A DNA stretch of 64,000 nt from Treponema_I sp045616125 (GCA_045616125.1 JAZLGC010000056.1:1-64000); one strand, 5' to 3'; shown: positions 32,929 to 41,711, numbered from the stretch's first letter. Notes: generated from the sequence alone by a model not told the origin. Numbers and translations are program-made.

Positions 32929-35376
32929 ATGGAATTTGATGCAAAAGCTTTTAAAGACAATCTTTCTGCCCGTCTTAAGAGACAGTATGGTAAAGACCTG
33001 TCACAGGCTAATAAACACGATTTGTTCGATGCTGTTTCTGCATCAGCTATGGAAATAATCAACGAAAACTGGATGAAAACCCGCAAGGCCTACTACGATA
33101 ATCAGGGGCGCCGCGTGTACTATCTTTCTGCAGAATTTCTTATGGGACGCGCCCTGAGCAACAACCTGATCAATGCTCAGATTATGGATCAGGTAAAAGA
33201 AGTTCTTAAGGATCTTGATATTGATTACAACATGGTAGAAGACGAAGAACCGGATGCCGGTCTTGGTAACGGTGGTCTTGGCCGTCTTGCAGCTTGTTTC
33301 CTTGATTCTCTTGCAACTCTGGATTACCCGGGACACGGTTACGGTATCCGCTACCAGTATGGTATGTTTGAACAGCACATTGAAAACGGTTACCAGGTTG
33401 AATACCCTGATAACTGGCTGCAGCACCGCGATCCATGGGAAGTAAAACGCACCGACCTGGCTGTTACCGTTAAATTCGGCGGTAATGTTGCATGGCGCCG
33501 TGGTCCTGACGGACAGGATCAGTTCTATGTAGAAAATGCTGAAGAAGTAGTTGCAACTCCATATGATATGCCGATTGTAGGGTACGGTACCAACACCGTA
33601 AACACCCTGCGTCTGTGGGAAGCATCAAGTGCCAACGGTTTTGACCTGCAGCTTTTCAACAATATGGATTACATGCGTGCTGTTGAACGCCAGAACAGTG
33701 CAGAAAATATCAGCCGTGTTCTGTACCCCAATGATAACGGCCCCAGCGGAAAAGCCCTCCGCCTGAAGCAGCAGTACTTCTTCTCATCTGCTTCTCTGCA
33801 GGATCTGGTAAATCACTTTATCCAGGATCACGGAAAAGACTTCAGCAAATTCCCTGATTATCAGGTTATCCAGCTGAACGATACTCACCCGGTAGTTGCT
33901 ATTCCTGAACTGATGCGCATCCTCATGGATGAGCAGGGATTGGGTTGGGATGCTGCCTGGGATATTGTTACTAGAACCTTTGCGTATACCAACCATACTA
34001 TTCTGGCTGAAGCTCTGGAAAAATGGCCTATTGAAATTTTCCAGGGACTGCTGCCTCGTATTTATCAGATTGTAGAAGAAATCAACCGCCGCTTTATGAT
34101 TGAACTGCGCAATACCTATCCTGATGACTACGAACGCCAGAACCGCATGTCAATCATTCATAACGGCATGATTTATATGGCATGGCTGGCAATTCACGCC
34201 TGTTTCAGTGTAAACGGTGTTGCAGCCCTGCATACTGAACTGTTGAAAACCCAGGAGCTGAAAGACTGGTACGAACTGTATCCGGCAAAATTCAACAACA
34301 AGACCAATGGTGTTACCCAGCGCCGCTGGCTCCTTTCTGCTGACCCAAGACTGGCCAAATTCATTACTGATCGCATTGGTCACGGCTGGGAAAAGGATCT
34401 GTCAAAACTGCGGGAACTTGAAAATTATGTTGATGATGACAAAACCCTGCAGGAATTCCTTGATATCAAGACAGAAAACAAGAAAGATCTGTGTAAGTAT
34501 CTGAAGGAAACCCAAGGTGTAGAACTGGATCCCAACAGTATTTTTGACGTTCAGATTAAGCGTCTGCACGAATACAAGCGTCAGTTGCTGAATGTACTGC
34601 ACATTATCTACCTGTATAACCGTCTTGTCGAAGATCCGAAATTCGATCCACCTGCACGTACCTATATTTTTGGTGCAAAAGCAGCCAGTGGTTACCGTCG
34701 TGCCAAGAGTATCATCAAACTGATTAACACTGTTGCTGACCGTGTTAACAACGACCCCCGTACCCGCGGAAAACTAAAGGTTGTATTCGTAGAAAACTAC
34801 CGCGTATCAGTTGCAGAAAAACTGTTCCCTGCTTCTGATGTATCTGAACAGATTTCTACTGCCGGTAAGGAGGCTTCCGGTACCGGTAACATGAAGTTCA
34901 TGATTAACGGTGCAGTTACCCTTGGTACTATGGATGGTGCAAACATCGAAATTGTAGAAGAAGCTGGTGCTGAAAACGCATTCATCTTTGGTCTTACTGC
35001 TGATGACATCATCAAGATTGAAGCTGAACACAGCTACAATCCTCAGAAATTCCTGGAACGCAATAAGGCTCTTGCCCGTGTTATGGACCAGCTGATTGAC
35101 GGTACTTTTGATCAGGACCGCTCTCTGTTCCGTGAACTGCATGATTCGCTTGTGTATGGTGTTGAAGGTAACCGTCCAGACGTATACTACGTTCTGGCAG
35201 ACTTTGACAGTTATGTTGCTGCTCAGGAAAAAGTTGCCGCTGCCTACGCAGACCGCAAAGCCTGGGCTAAGATGGCACTGCTGAATATTGCCCGTTCCGG
35301 TAAGTTCAGTTCTGACCGTACCATTGAAGACTACGTAGCTGATATCTGGAAGATTAAGAAGCTGCCTGTTAAATAA
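32929..35376 (+). CDS. glgP: Glycogen/starch phosphorylase
   Basis: 815 aa, a typical bacterial length. GGLGRLAACFLDSLATL near residue 105, and the pyridoxal-phosphate site EASGTGNMKFMINGAVTLG near residue 645 with its lysine. Releases glucose-1-phosphate from glycogen; pairs with GlgX. ATAAGGAGGC Shine-Dalgarno is strong. Codon use looks highly optimised compared with neighbours, suggesting high expression. Confidence 0.97.
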   Translation: MEFDAKAFKDNLSARLKRQYGKDLSQANKHDLFDAVSASAMEIINENWMKTRKAYYDNQGRRVYYLSAEFLMGRALSNNLINAQIMDQVKEVLKDLDIDYNMVEDEEPDAGLGNGGLGRLAACFLDSLATLDYPGHGYGIRYQYGMFEQHIENGYQVEYPDNWLQHRDPWEVKRTDLAVTVKFGGNVAWRRGPDGQDQFYVENAEEVVATPYDMPIVGYGTNTVNTLRLWEASSANGFDLQLFNNMDYMRAVERQNSAENISRVLYPNDNGPSGKALRLKQQYFFSSASLQDLVNHFIQDHGKDFSKFPDYQVIQLNDTHPVVAIPELMRILMDEQGLGWDAAWDIVTRTFAYTNHTILAEALEKWPIEIFQGLLPRIYQIVEEINRRFMIELRNTYPDDYERQNRMSIIHNGMIYMAWLAIHACFSVNGVAALHTELLKTQELKDWYELYPAKFNNKTNGVTQRRWLLSADPRLAKFITDRIGHGWEKDLSKLRELENYVDDDKTLQEFLDIKTENKKDLCKYLKETQGVELDPNSIFDVQIKRLHEYKRQLLNVLHIIYLYNRLVEDPKFDPPARTYIFGAKAASGYRRAKSIIKLINTVADRVNNDPRTRGKLKVVFVENYRVSVAEKLFPASDVSEQISTAGKEASGTGNMKFMINGAVTLGTMDGANIEIVEEAGAENAFIFGLTADDIIKIEAEHSYNPQKFLERNKALARVMDQLIDGTFDQDRSLFRELHDSLVYGVEGNRPDVYYVLADFDSYVAAQEKVAAAYADRKAWAKMALLNIARSGKFSSDRTIEDYVADIWKIKKLPVK

Positions 35377-35379
35377 TCC

Positions 35380-35502
35380 GTTGCCGGGCCCTGTTGCCCG
35401 CTGGCGTCGTTGGCTTGGTCCTGCGGTGCTCAACGACCGGCAGGTCGACTGCGCTCCTCGGACCGGCGCCGCCTAGCCATCGGGCAACATCATCCCGGCA
35501 AC
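35380..35502. repeat. Nested palindromic element after glgP
   Basis: Outer arms GTTGCCGGG (35380-35388) and CCCGGCAAC (35494-35502) enclose inner arms GTTGCCCG (35393-35400) and CGGGCAAC (35481-35488), with a GC-rich centre that includes GTCGTTG/CAACGAC. Placed 4 nt after the glgP stop, it may end transcription or protect the 3' end. No T-run. Confidence 0.65.
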
Positions 35503-35520
35503 TTAAAAACAATGGGGGTC

Positions 35521-35582
35521 CTGTTGCCCGGCAACCAGTATCCCTGTCATCCCGAACTTGATTCGGGATCTATACCGCTGTA
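35521..35582. repeat. Short palindromic repeats, including TCCCGAAC..GTTCGGGA type
   Basis: GTTGCCCGGCAAC at 35523-35535, then ATCCCGAACTTGATTCGGGAT at about 35549-35570. The second belongs to the dispersed palindromes also seen at 56718-56792 and in the TIR element. Confidence 0.6.
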
Positions 35583-35636
35583 CGTAGTGTAGATGCTGAA
35601 ACAAGTTCAGCATGACAGGTGTGGTGTTGCCCGCTG
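35583..35636. repeat. 54-bp direct repeat, left copy
   Basis: CGTAGTGTAGATGCTGAAAC..., containing the palindrome ATGCTGAAACAAGTTCAGCAT and ending TTGCCCGCTG. It recurs at 37308-37362 after the ABC transporter gene with one substitution and one inserted base. Confidence 0.85.
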
Positions 35637-35647
35637 GCGGCAGTTGA

Positions 35648-35717
35648 TTTCGGCTTACAGATGCGATTCTGCTCTGTGAGCCGAATTTTTTTGTTAAGGA
35701 ATGGTGTCGTTTCGGCT
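35648..35717. repeat. Second TTTCGGCT/AGCCGAA array
   Basis: TTTCGGCT at 35648-35655, AGCCGAAT at 35679-35686 and TTTCGGCT at 35710-35717. The stem sequence is the same as in the array at 19.6 kb, with similar spacing (loop of 23 nt). Confidence 0.6.
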
Positions 35718-35761
35718 CACGATAAAATGAGTTATACTGATTATGAGGATAAAAAATCAGT

Positions 35762-37312
35762 ATGAAAAAGTATGTAAAAAAGGGAATGAAGGAATTCATC
35801 GGGTCGCAGGTGCTTTCTGTAGCAGATGTAATCCTTACGGCGGTATATCCGTTTCTGCTTACCTATATCATTGACAACATCACAACTATTTCCAGTCATA
35901 AGCTGATTATCGTTTTCGGCACCTTTGTGGCCAGCATCGTACTTCTGCTTCTGGAACAGTACCTGAACAAAATCGTCAAGCAGAAGTATGAAAAGAAGAT
36001 TGTCCATTTATTACGGCACGATCTGTTCAATAAACTGCTCGATATGGATGAAAGCACTTTCTATCAGGAAGAACCGGACGTGTACGCATCGTTTCTGGTT
36101 AACGACATCAAATCGCTGTATACCCTGTATTTTGAAAACCTGATTTACTTTGTCAACGAAATACTCAAACTGGTCACCTATACCGTTATTCTGTTCAGAA
36201 TTAACTGGGTCATGTGTCTGGTCATTATCGGCTCCCTGCTGCTGTTGGTTTTCATGCCGCAACTGGTGGGCGGAAAATTTGAGAGCCTGAATCAGGATGT
36301 TTCAGAAAAGAATGCGGACTATCTGTCATCCATGACATCCTTTCTGGAAAGCCACGAAATTCTTGATGCCCGGAAGCCTGCCGTACAGCGACGTCACGAA
36401 ACCATTTTGAACGGGCTGCAGGAAAGTGTGTACCGCCAGGGAACCTATCGGTCCTTTACGCAGATTTTTTCCGGTTCTGCACTTTATATCCAGCTGATTA
36501 TTTGTTTTATAACCGGCGTCATTCTGACCTACCGGCAGGTTATTACTGTGGGCACCCTTTCTGCCTGCATGATCTATGTTGAATACATATCTATGGTTTC
36601 CTGCAATCTTCTGGGCGAAATTCTGGATATGAAAAGTTCTGCCGTATACCGCACCCGGTTAGCCAGCTACCTGAAAAAAGAAAATGCTGAACTGAAGGCA
36701 ACTCCCGCGGCAGCAGGAACGGTTTCTGTCCGGAACCTTTCCTATACTATAGGGGAGCGTCAGTTATTTGATAATCTGTCATATCAATTTGAAGCTGGCA
36801 GAAAATATGTCATCACCGGTGATAATGGCTGCGGTAAATCCACGTTCTTAAAGATTCTTGCACAACATATTGCTGCCGATGGCGACTGTCTTGCTGTCAA
36901 CCGGGATGAAGTAACGTATATCAGCCAGAACCGGTATCTTTTTGAAGGCTCTGTGCTGGAAAATGTGCTCCTGTTTGGAGAGAGTAACGAAGAAATAGAG
37001 CGTGAAATCGCGTCGTATCTTACTTCTCTCCATTTTGCCCACGGTCTTGAGTATCAGATTGAAAAAGATGGTACCAACCTTTCCGGTGGCGAAAAAGCAA
37101 AAATCTGTCTGGTACGGGGCCTTATCCAGAAAAAGAAAATCATGATGATTGATGAGCCGTTCAATGATGTGGATGAGGAATCCGGCATCCTGCTGGAGCA
37201 GCTGCTGACAGCATCTTCCGGTACGACAATCATGGTATCCCACCTTCTGCATGACCGGAACCGCTATGATGAAATCCTTGTCATGCAGGATGGTAAGTTA
37301 CACCGTTCGTAG
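35762..37312 (+). CDS. ABC half-transporter (membrane domain fused to ATPase)
   Basis: 516 aa. Residues 1-300 form an exporter-type membrane domain (VLSVADVILTAVYPFLLTYIID ...). The ATPase follows: Walker A TGDNGCGKST near residue 357, signature NLSGGEKAKICL, Walker B KKIMMIDEPFND, and switch His in MVSHLLHDRN. Cargo unknown. The ATPase is short (about 200 aa). A TATACT box stands 22 nt upstream. The gene is bracketed by the 54-bp direct repeats and its last codons and stop are shared with the right repeat. A frameshifted copy of its 3' end lies at 44139-44205. Confidence 0.9.
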   Translation: MKKYVKKGMKEFIGSQVLSVADVILTAVYPFLLTYIIDNITTISSHKLIIVFGTFVASIVLLLLEQYLNKIVKQKYEKKIVHLLRHDLFNKLLDMDESTFYQEEPDVYASFLVNDIKSLYTLYFENLIYFVNEILKLVTYTVILFRINWVMCLVIIGSLLLLVFMPQLVGGKFESLNQDVSEKNADYLSSMTSFLESHEILDARKPAVQRRHETILNGLQESVYRQGTYRSFTQIFSGSALYIQLIICFITGVILTYRQVITVGTLSACMIYVEYISMVSCNLLGEILDMKSSAVYRTRLASYLKKENAELKATPAAAGTVSVRNLSYTIGERQLFDNLSYQFEAGRKYVITGDNGCGKSTFLKILAQHIAADGDCLAVNRDEVTYISQNRYLFEGSVLENVLLFGESNEEIEREIASYLTSLHFAHGLEYQIEKDGTNLSGGEKAKICLVRGLIQKKKIMMIDEPFNDVDEESGILLEQLLTASSGTTIMVSHLLHDRNRYDEILVMQDGKLHRS

Positions 37313-37362
37313 TGGAGATGCTGAAACAAGTTCAGCATGACAGGTGTGGTGTTTGCCCGCTG
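37308..37362. repeat. 54-bp direct repeat, right copy
   Basis: Matches 35583-35636. It begins inside the final codons of the ABC transporter gene and supplies its TAG stop. Confidence 0.85.
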
Positions 37363-37374
37363 ATTGTCTTTCAT

Positions 37375-37743
37375 TCATTTATTTGTAATATGGAATGAAA
37401 GACGGTTTTTATCTTTATCGTAAGTATTCGTTATTTCGACTGCTTGGTAATTTTCGCCTCGTACATAAGTATGAGTGTCTGTTCGTCCAGTAAAATTGTG
37501 ATAATTCATGACTAATTTATTTTCCATGGTTGTCGGATGATAACATAAAGCATCTGTGAACTGTACAAAATCCTTGTCCCGCTCATCCTCATCGGAAATA
37601 TAGTTTAACTTTATTTTTTCGCCACTATCCATACCAATCTGAATAAAAAATTTATTATCGCTCTTTGTTTTTATTACACTTTCAATTTTAGCTGTATTAA
37701 CAAGAATCCTTAATTGATATTTTCCATCAAGAAATACAAACAT
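37375..37743 (-). CDS. Small protein of unknown function
   Basis: 122 aa, no signal peptide or membrane segment; mixed charged and beta-forming sequence (FFIQIGMDSGEKIKLNYI). GGGAGG is well placed before the ATG, and TATAAT lies at 37781-37776. AT-rich, unlike the neighbouring transporter gene. No family recognised. Confidence 0.7.
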   Translation of the reverse strand: MFVFLDGKYQLRILVNTAKIESVIKTKSDNKFFIQIGMDSGEKIKLNYISDEDERDKDFVQFTDALCYHPTTMENKLVMNYHNFTGRTDTHTYVRGENYQAVEITNTYDKDKNRLSFHITNK

Positions 37744-37789
37744 GTAAACCTCCCAAAATTTCCACTTATAATTCGATTATACTATCTCT

Positions 37790-37925
37790 TTACTTTGCAG
37801 CGGCTTTCAGCTTGCGGAGCAGGCCGTCAAAAAAATTCTTCTCTATGCCATAGTTTACGGCTTGCGATAAGGCAGCGTCAAGGCTCCGAATGACTGGGAC
37901 TGTCGAAGCTTTTCTTTTCGGACAT
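37790..37925 (-). pseudogene. Possible C-terminal remnant of an unknown gene
   Basis: On the minus strand a frame reads ASTVPVIRSLDAALSQAVNY, then GIEKNFFDGLLRKLKAAAK and a TAA stop at 37792-37790. No start or ribosome site fits it. Residue choice looks protein-like, so it may be the tail of a lost gene. Confidence 0.3.
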
Positions 37926-37976
37926 CAAACAAAGTTAGAAAAGTTTTCAGTAAAAATCTCATATTTTACAAGACTA

Positions 37977-38370
37977 TGTCCGTAAAAAGAGTTGCTTATA
38001 GTCACCCTGAACTAGTTTCAGGGTCTCATCAAAACTCCACAAATCTACCGGATTGCCAGTACATGCAAAACCGCTGTGAATGACGTCACAACTGTTGACT
38101 TTTGCGTTAGCAAAACTCAGTACTATTGGTGAATCCCGGTGTAGAAACTATACGGTCTGGTCAAGGCACGTACGCCTTCGGCTATCTTAAAGCCTTGACT
38201 CAGCCGTGTTCAAGGTATCAGCACAGCTTACACCTTGAATAAAAGTCCATGCTGACCGCATGGACTCCGGGCTTCAACAATTTTTGTCTGTACTTTCAAT
38301 CCTCTCGATTTGTGGCATTCCTGTACAATCTTTGTTGCTGAGTAGCATTCAGCAACACTTTTTACGGACA
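37977..38370. mobile_element. TIR element, copy A (394 bp, no gene)
   Basis: Ends are TGTCCGTAAAAAGAGTTGCT and AGCAACACTTTTTACGGACA, inverted repeats of each other. It runs opposite to the copy at 58659-58997 and matches it over most of its length. Shared parts include hairpins ACCCTGAACTAGTTTCAGGGT and GCAAAACTC. Compared with copy B it lacks a 34-nt hairpin and carries an extra 92-nt block (38153-38244). No coding frame inside, so it would depend on an enzyme supplied elsewhere if mobile. Confidence 0.8.
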
Positions 38371-38472
38371 TCGCCTTCTTGAAAAAGAATAGCTGATATC
38401 CTTGTCAGCATAACTGTATGGTATCACAAAATTCCAGCGAAATTTGCGGTAAAAATCACATTTTCCCAAACA
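38371..38472. other. Intergenic stretch, nothing recognised
   Basis: About 100 bp between the TIR element and mazF. No hairpin with a T-run or other signal stands out. Confidence 0.4.
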
Positions 38473-38814
38473 TCATCTGTTTCCAATGACGTTCAGAAGT
38501 TCACTGACAACTTCGTTTACTTTTACTGCGGTTATTTTCCCGATTTTCTCTCCAAGTCGTCTTTTATCAACTGCTGTTATCTGGGGACAAATAACAACAG
38601 AATCTTTAGGCAGCCCTGAATCCCCTTTCTCTAAAAAAACATTCCCCTTATACTCTGCAAGCATCAGGTTTGTCGATAGAGGAATAATCAGTACTGTATT
38701 GTATTCGGATTTGTTCAGTACATCACTCTGAATGACGAGACAGGGTCTCCGGTACCCTGGTTCGCTGCCGAAGGGAATACCAAGATCTATCCAGAATATC
38801 TCACCACACATCAT
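38473..38814 (-). CDS. MazF/PemK-family endoribonuclease toxin
   Basis: 113 aa. GEIFWIDLGIPFGSEPGYRRPCLVIQSD is the family start (Gly-x-x-Arg-Pro-x-Leu-Val-x-Gln), followed by VLIIPLSTN and SVVICPQITAVDKRRL, both conserved in MazF mRNA interferases. The ATG lies inside the antitoxin gene (14-bp overlap), so translation is coupled. Confidence 0.92.
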   Translation of the reverse strand: MMCGEIFWIDLGIPFGSEPGYRRPCLVIQSDVLNKSEYNTVLIIPLSTNLMLAEYKGNVFLEKGDSGLPKDSVVICPQITAVDKRRLGEKIGKITAVKVNEVVSELLNVIGNR

Positions 38815-39088
38815 TTTTTGTCAGATTCCTCAGATTCTCAATTCCTGCAGGAGATTCCTGAAAATCAGTTTCATTTGAAAGAGACATCATCCGGGTAATG
38901 TTTTCAGGAGTTAATTCCTTTTTATTTGTTGGAATAGCTGTGGTAAGTTCAAACGGAATACTGTGTGTTCTGTTGACAGCCTTTATGAAAATGTTAATTG
39001 CGGTAGACACGTTCATACCTAAATCAGCACAAATTGTACTGAATGCATTTTTATCAGTGTTATCTACATTTACCGATACAACAGCCAT
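38801..39088 (-). CDS. RelB/DinJ-family antitoxin
   Basis: 95 aa. N-terminal ribbon-helix-helix segment VSVNVDNTDKNAFSTICADL followed by GMNVSTAINIFIKAV, the standard RelB/DinJ pattern. Precedes and overlaps a MazF-type toxin rather than the usual RelE/YafQ. GCGGAGG Shine-Dalgarno. Expected to neutralise the toxin and repress the operon. Confidence 0.9.
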   Translation of the reverse strand: MAVVSVNVDNTDKNAFSTICADLGMNVSTAINIFIKAVNRTHSIPFELTTAIPTNKKELTPENITRMMSLSNETDFQESPAGIENLRNLTKNDVW

Positions 39089-39135
39089 ATAATACCTCCG
39101 CTATATAATATACTGTATATCTATCGTAGTGTTAA
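39089..39135 (-). promoter_or_regulatory. Promoter/operator of the RelB-MazF operon
   Basis: Contains overlapping AT-rich inverted sequences (CTATATAATATACTGTATAT) immediately before the Shine-Dalgarno. This is a plausible site for RelB-family autorepression. Confidence 0.45.
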
Positions 39136-39143
39136 ACAAATAT

Positions 39144-41711
39144 TTACCCGAACAGTTTCACGAAGGTGCGCAGGATATTGCACACGCAGAACTGCAGGTC
39201 GGCTTTGCGCAACGTGCCGGCTTCTATAGCTGAAACAATATCATCCACATTTTTCTGGCAGCCGGGCATCTGCAGGTCGTTTCCGCTGTAAACGCATTCC
39301 GGGCTGCCGGCCCAGCTGTACACCGGTGTATTCTTAATACGGCCGGTGGTATCCTGACTTGAGAACCAGTCGGTCATGACAAGTCCTTCAAATCCCCATT
39401 CATCACGCAGTACGGTCTGACACAGGTCATAGCTGTTGGACGTATGTTCCCCGTTAACCAGGTTATAGCTGGTCATCAGTGACAGCGGCTGGCTTTGCCG
39501 CACGGCAATTTCAAATCCTTTCAGGTAGATTTCCCGCAGAGCCCGTTCGCTGACAACGCTGTTGTTGTAGTTGCGGTTGTCTTCCTGATTATTGCAGGCA
39601 AAGTGTTTGATGCAGGTTCCGCGTCCGCTGCCACTCTGTACGCCTTCCGTATCGGCTGCGGCACACAGTCCGCTTACCAGCGGATCTTCTGAATAATATT
39701 CAAAGTTACGGCCGCACAGGGGATTCCGGTGAATGTTCATGCCTGGCGCCAGCCACAGATGGGCATGGTACCGTTCCATCTCGCTGCCCACAATTTCTCC
39801 CATGGTGCGGATCAAGTTCAGGTTCCAGCTTGAAGCAAGGGTTGTGGCCACAGGAATGGCGGTACACCACTGCCAGTAATCAACGGCATCGGTTGGTAAG
39901 TCATCGGGAAATGGCACGGTAAAGTCGGCCCGTTTTTCACCACCCGGCAGCACCTGACCGTCTTTGGTGGCCTTGTAGTGAGGCTGCAACCGTAATCCTG
40001 CAGGGCCGTCTACCAGGGAAACCCAGGGAATGCTCCGTGAAACCCGCAGGTTTACGGCGGTTTCTGCTGCAGCTCCGGGCAGATGGATGCCGCTGGAACC
40101 AATCTGACTGGCTACCGTATCAAGGCGGGCAGTACCTACCACAAACTGCGCCATTTCTTCAACGGTCAGCTGGCCCACCAGTTCTTCCACGGTGTACCTG
40201 CCAAACTGCACGTCCGTGAAGCAGATGTTGTCATCAGGATGGGTATCGGTCAGCTCTTGGCGGTTACCGGAGTAGGCAGGTGTGAAGCAGGCAATTTTTT
40301 CAGGATCAAGGCTGAACCGGGGAATGGCCCCATCGGGCCCTTTAACGCCTTCCGGAACTTTTACGGCATGAGGCCGCTGCAGTTCCAGCAGTGGTTCCAC
40401 ATGAGAGTCATTTTCGCTTAAGGGGCAGATATTCTTCAGCCGCTGGGTAACGGCCGTGCGGGGCAGGTTGATGATTGCGGCAACATTTGATTCCCGGCTG
40501 CTGCTGCCGATTCGGAGAATGTAGTCTCCGGCCGGCAGTTCCCAGGTTGCCGATTCTTCAACATACTGGGCAAGACTTGCTGTTTCAAAGGAAATAATCA
40601 GGGTTTCAGATTCTCCGGGGGCAAGGAGTTTTGTTTTGTCGTATCCCTTTAATTCCTGGAACGGAGCGTTTTCAGCCGGGGATGATGCGTACACCTGGAT
40701 AACTTCTTTGCCGGCGTAGGTTTTACCGCTGTTGGTAACCTGCACATGAACGGAAATCTTTTTTTCGTCTGCATCAACGCCCAGTACTTCCCGGGTAAAA
40801 GTAGTGTAGTTCAGCCCGTAGCCAAAGCAGTAGGCCGGCTCAATGCCAAAGGTATCAAAATACCGGTACCCTACATAAATGCCTTCTGAATAGTATTCAT
40901 CATCAATGTTGCCGTTGTTGTGGCTGAAGGTGGCACTGGAAGGATAATCTTCGTACCGCTTTGCCCAGGTGTCCGTCAGCCGGCCAGATGGAATGCTTTT
41001 TCCCGTAAGGACGTCGGCTGCCACATGTCCTCCGATGTTTCCGTGCTGTCCCATGAGCACCAGGGCGTCAAAATCAAACTGCTGCAGGGCCGGAATGTCG
41101 ATGATTCCGCCAACGTTCAGGAGCACGATAACGTGTTTATAGTGTGCCTTAATGACCTTTAGGGAAGCAGTTTCGTTTTCAGAAAGGTAATAGTCGCCGG
41201 GTCTGGCAAACCGGTCAGCGCCTTCACCTGCGTTACGGGCTATAACATACACTGCAAGATCCGTGGTATCGGTTTTTACGTCCTCTTCTGTAACGGATGG
41301 AATATCGGGCTTTTCAAAGGGATTTGCGTACATGGCCATAACCGGCCGGATATTAAGACGCTTGCTTTCTGCAGCAATCAGGTCATACCATGCCTGTAAT
41401 GCGGCATCCTGCACCTGGTCCAGCCGGTCAAGATATCGGTCAGAGGTAATGGCAAAGCCGGCTTCTTTCAGACCCTGTTCCACGGAAATTACTTCACGGG
41501 CGTTTACATCCCCGCTTCCGGTTCCGCCTTTAATAGTCCGGCGGGCACCATCTCCAAAGAGCGCAATGGTCCGCTGGTGTTCCTTTAGCGGTAGAATCCC
41601 GTTGTTTTCAAGCAGCACCATGCATTCGCCTGCCAGCTCCCGCACTCTATTCTGGTTTTCAACTTCAAATGGGGTAGGTGCTTCTTCCCGTAATCCGAAC
41701 AGTTCAATCAT
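39144..41711 (-). CDS. Beta-glucosidase, GH3, circularly permuted
   Basis: 855 aa. Domain order is reversed relative to most GH3 enzymes. Residues 10-240 are the GH3 C-terminal-type domain (MVLLENNGILPLKE, GGTGSGDVN), then a fibronectin-III-like domain (VTNSGKTYAGKEVIQVYASS, ELKGYDK) near 320-400, then the catalytic barrel domain with the nucleophile Asp in GLVMTDWFSSQD and KHFACNNQE, GRNFEYYSEDP. This C-before-N order is known from some rumen bacterial beta-glucosidases. No signal peptide, so cytoplasmic. The start ATG at 41711 has AAAGGGA ahead; an earlier ATG overlaps the TATACT box itself. Confidence 0.92.
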   Translation of the reverse strand: MIELFGLREEAPTPFEVENQNRVRELAGECMVLLENNGILPLKEHQRTIALFGDGARRTIKGGTGSGDVNAREVISVEQGLKEAGFAITSDRYLDRLDQVQDAALQAWYDLIAAESKRLNIRPVMAMYANPFEKPDIPSVTEEDVKTDTTDLAVYVIARNAGEGADRFARPGDYYLSENETASLKVIKAHYKHVIVLLNVGGIIDIPALQQFDFDALVLMGQHGNIGGHVAADVLTGKSIPSGRLTDTWAKRYEDYPSSATFSHNNGNIDDEYYSEGIYVGYRYFDTFGIEPAYCFGYGLNYTTFTREVLGVDADEKKISVHVQVTNSGKTYAGKEVIQVYASSPAENAPFQELKGYDKTKLLAPGESETLIISFETASLAQYVEESATWELPAGDYILRIGSSSRESNVAAIINLPRTAVTQRLKNICPLSENDSHVEPLLELQRPHAVKVPEGVKGPDGAIPRFSLDPEKIACFTPAYSGNRQELTDTHPDDNICFTDVQFGRYTVEELVGQLTVEEMAQFVVGTARLDTVASQIGSSGIHLPGAAAETAVNLRVSRSIPWVSLVDGPAGLRLQPHYKATKDGQVLPGGEKRADFTVPFPDDLPTDAVDYWQWCTAIPVATTLASSWNLNLIRTMGEIVGSEMERYHAHLWLAPGMNIHRNPLCGRNFEYYSEDPLVSGLCAAADTEGVQSGSGRGTCIKHFACNNQEDNRNYNNSVVSERALREIYLKGFEIAVRQSQPLSLMTSYNLVNGEHTSNSYDLCQTVLRDEWGFEGLVMTDWFSSQDTTGRIKNTPVYSWAGSPECVYSGNDLQMPGCQKNVDDIVSAIEAGTLRKADLQFCVCNILRTFVKLFG

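Noticed and set aside
37977..38370. Insertion sequence with a transposase
   Set aside because: No coding frame of useful length exists between the terminal repeats.
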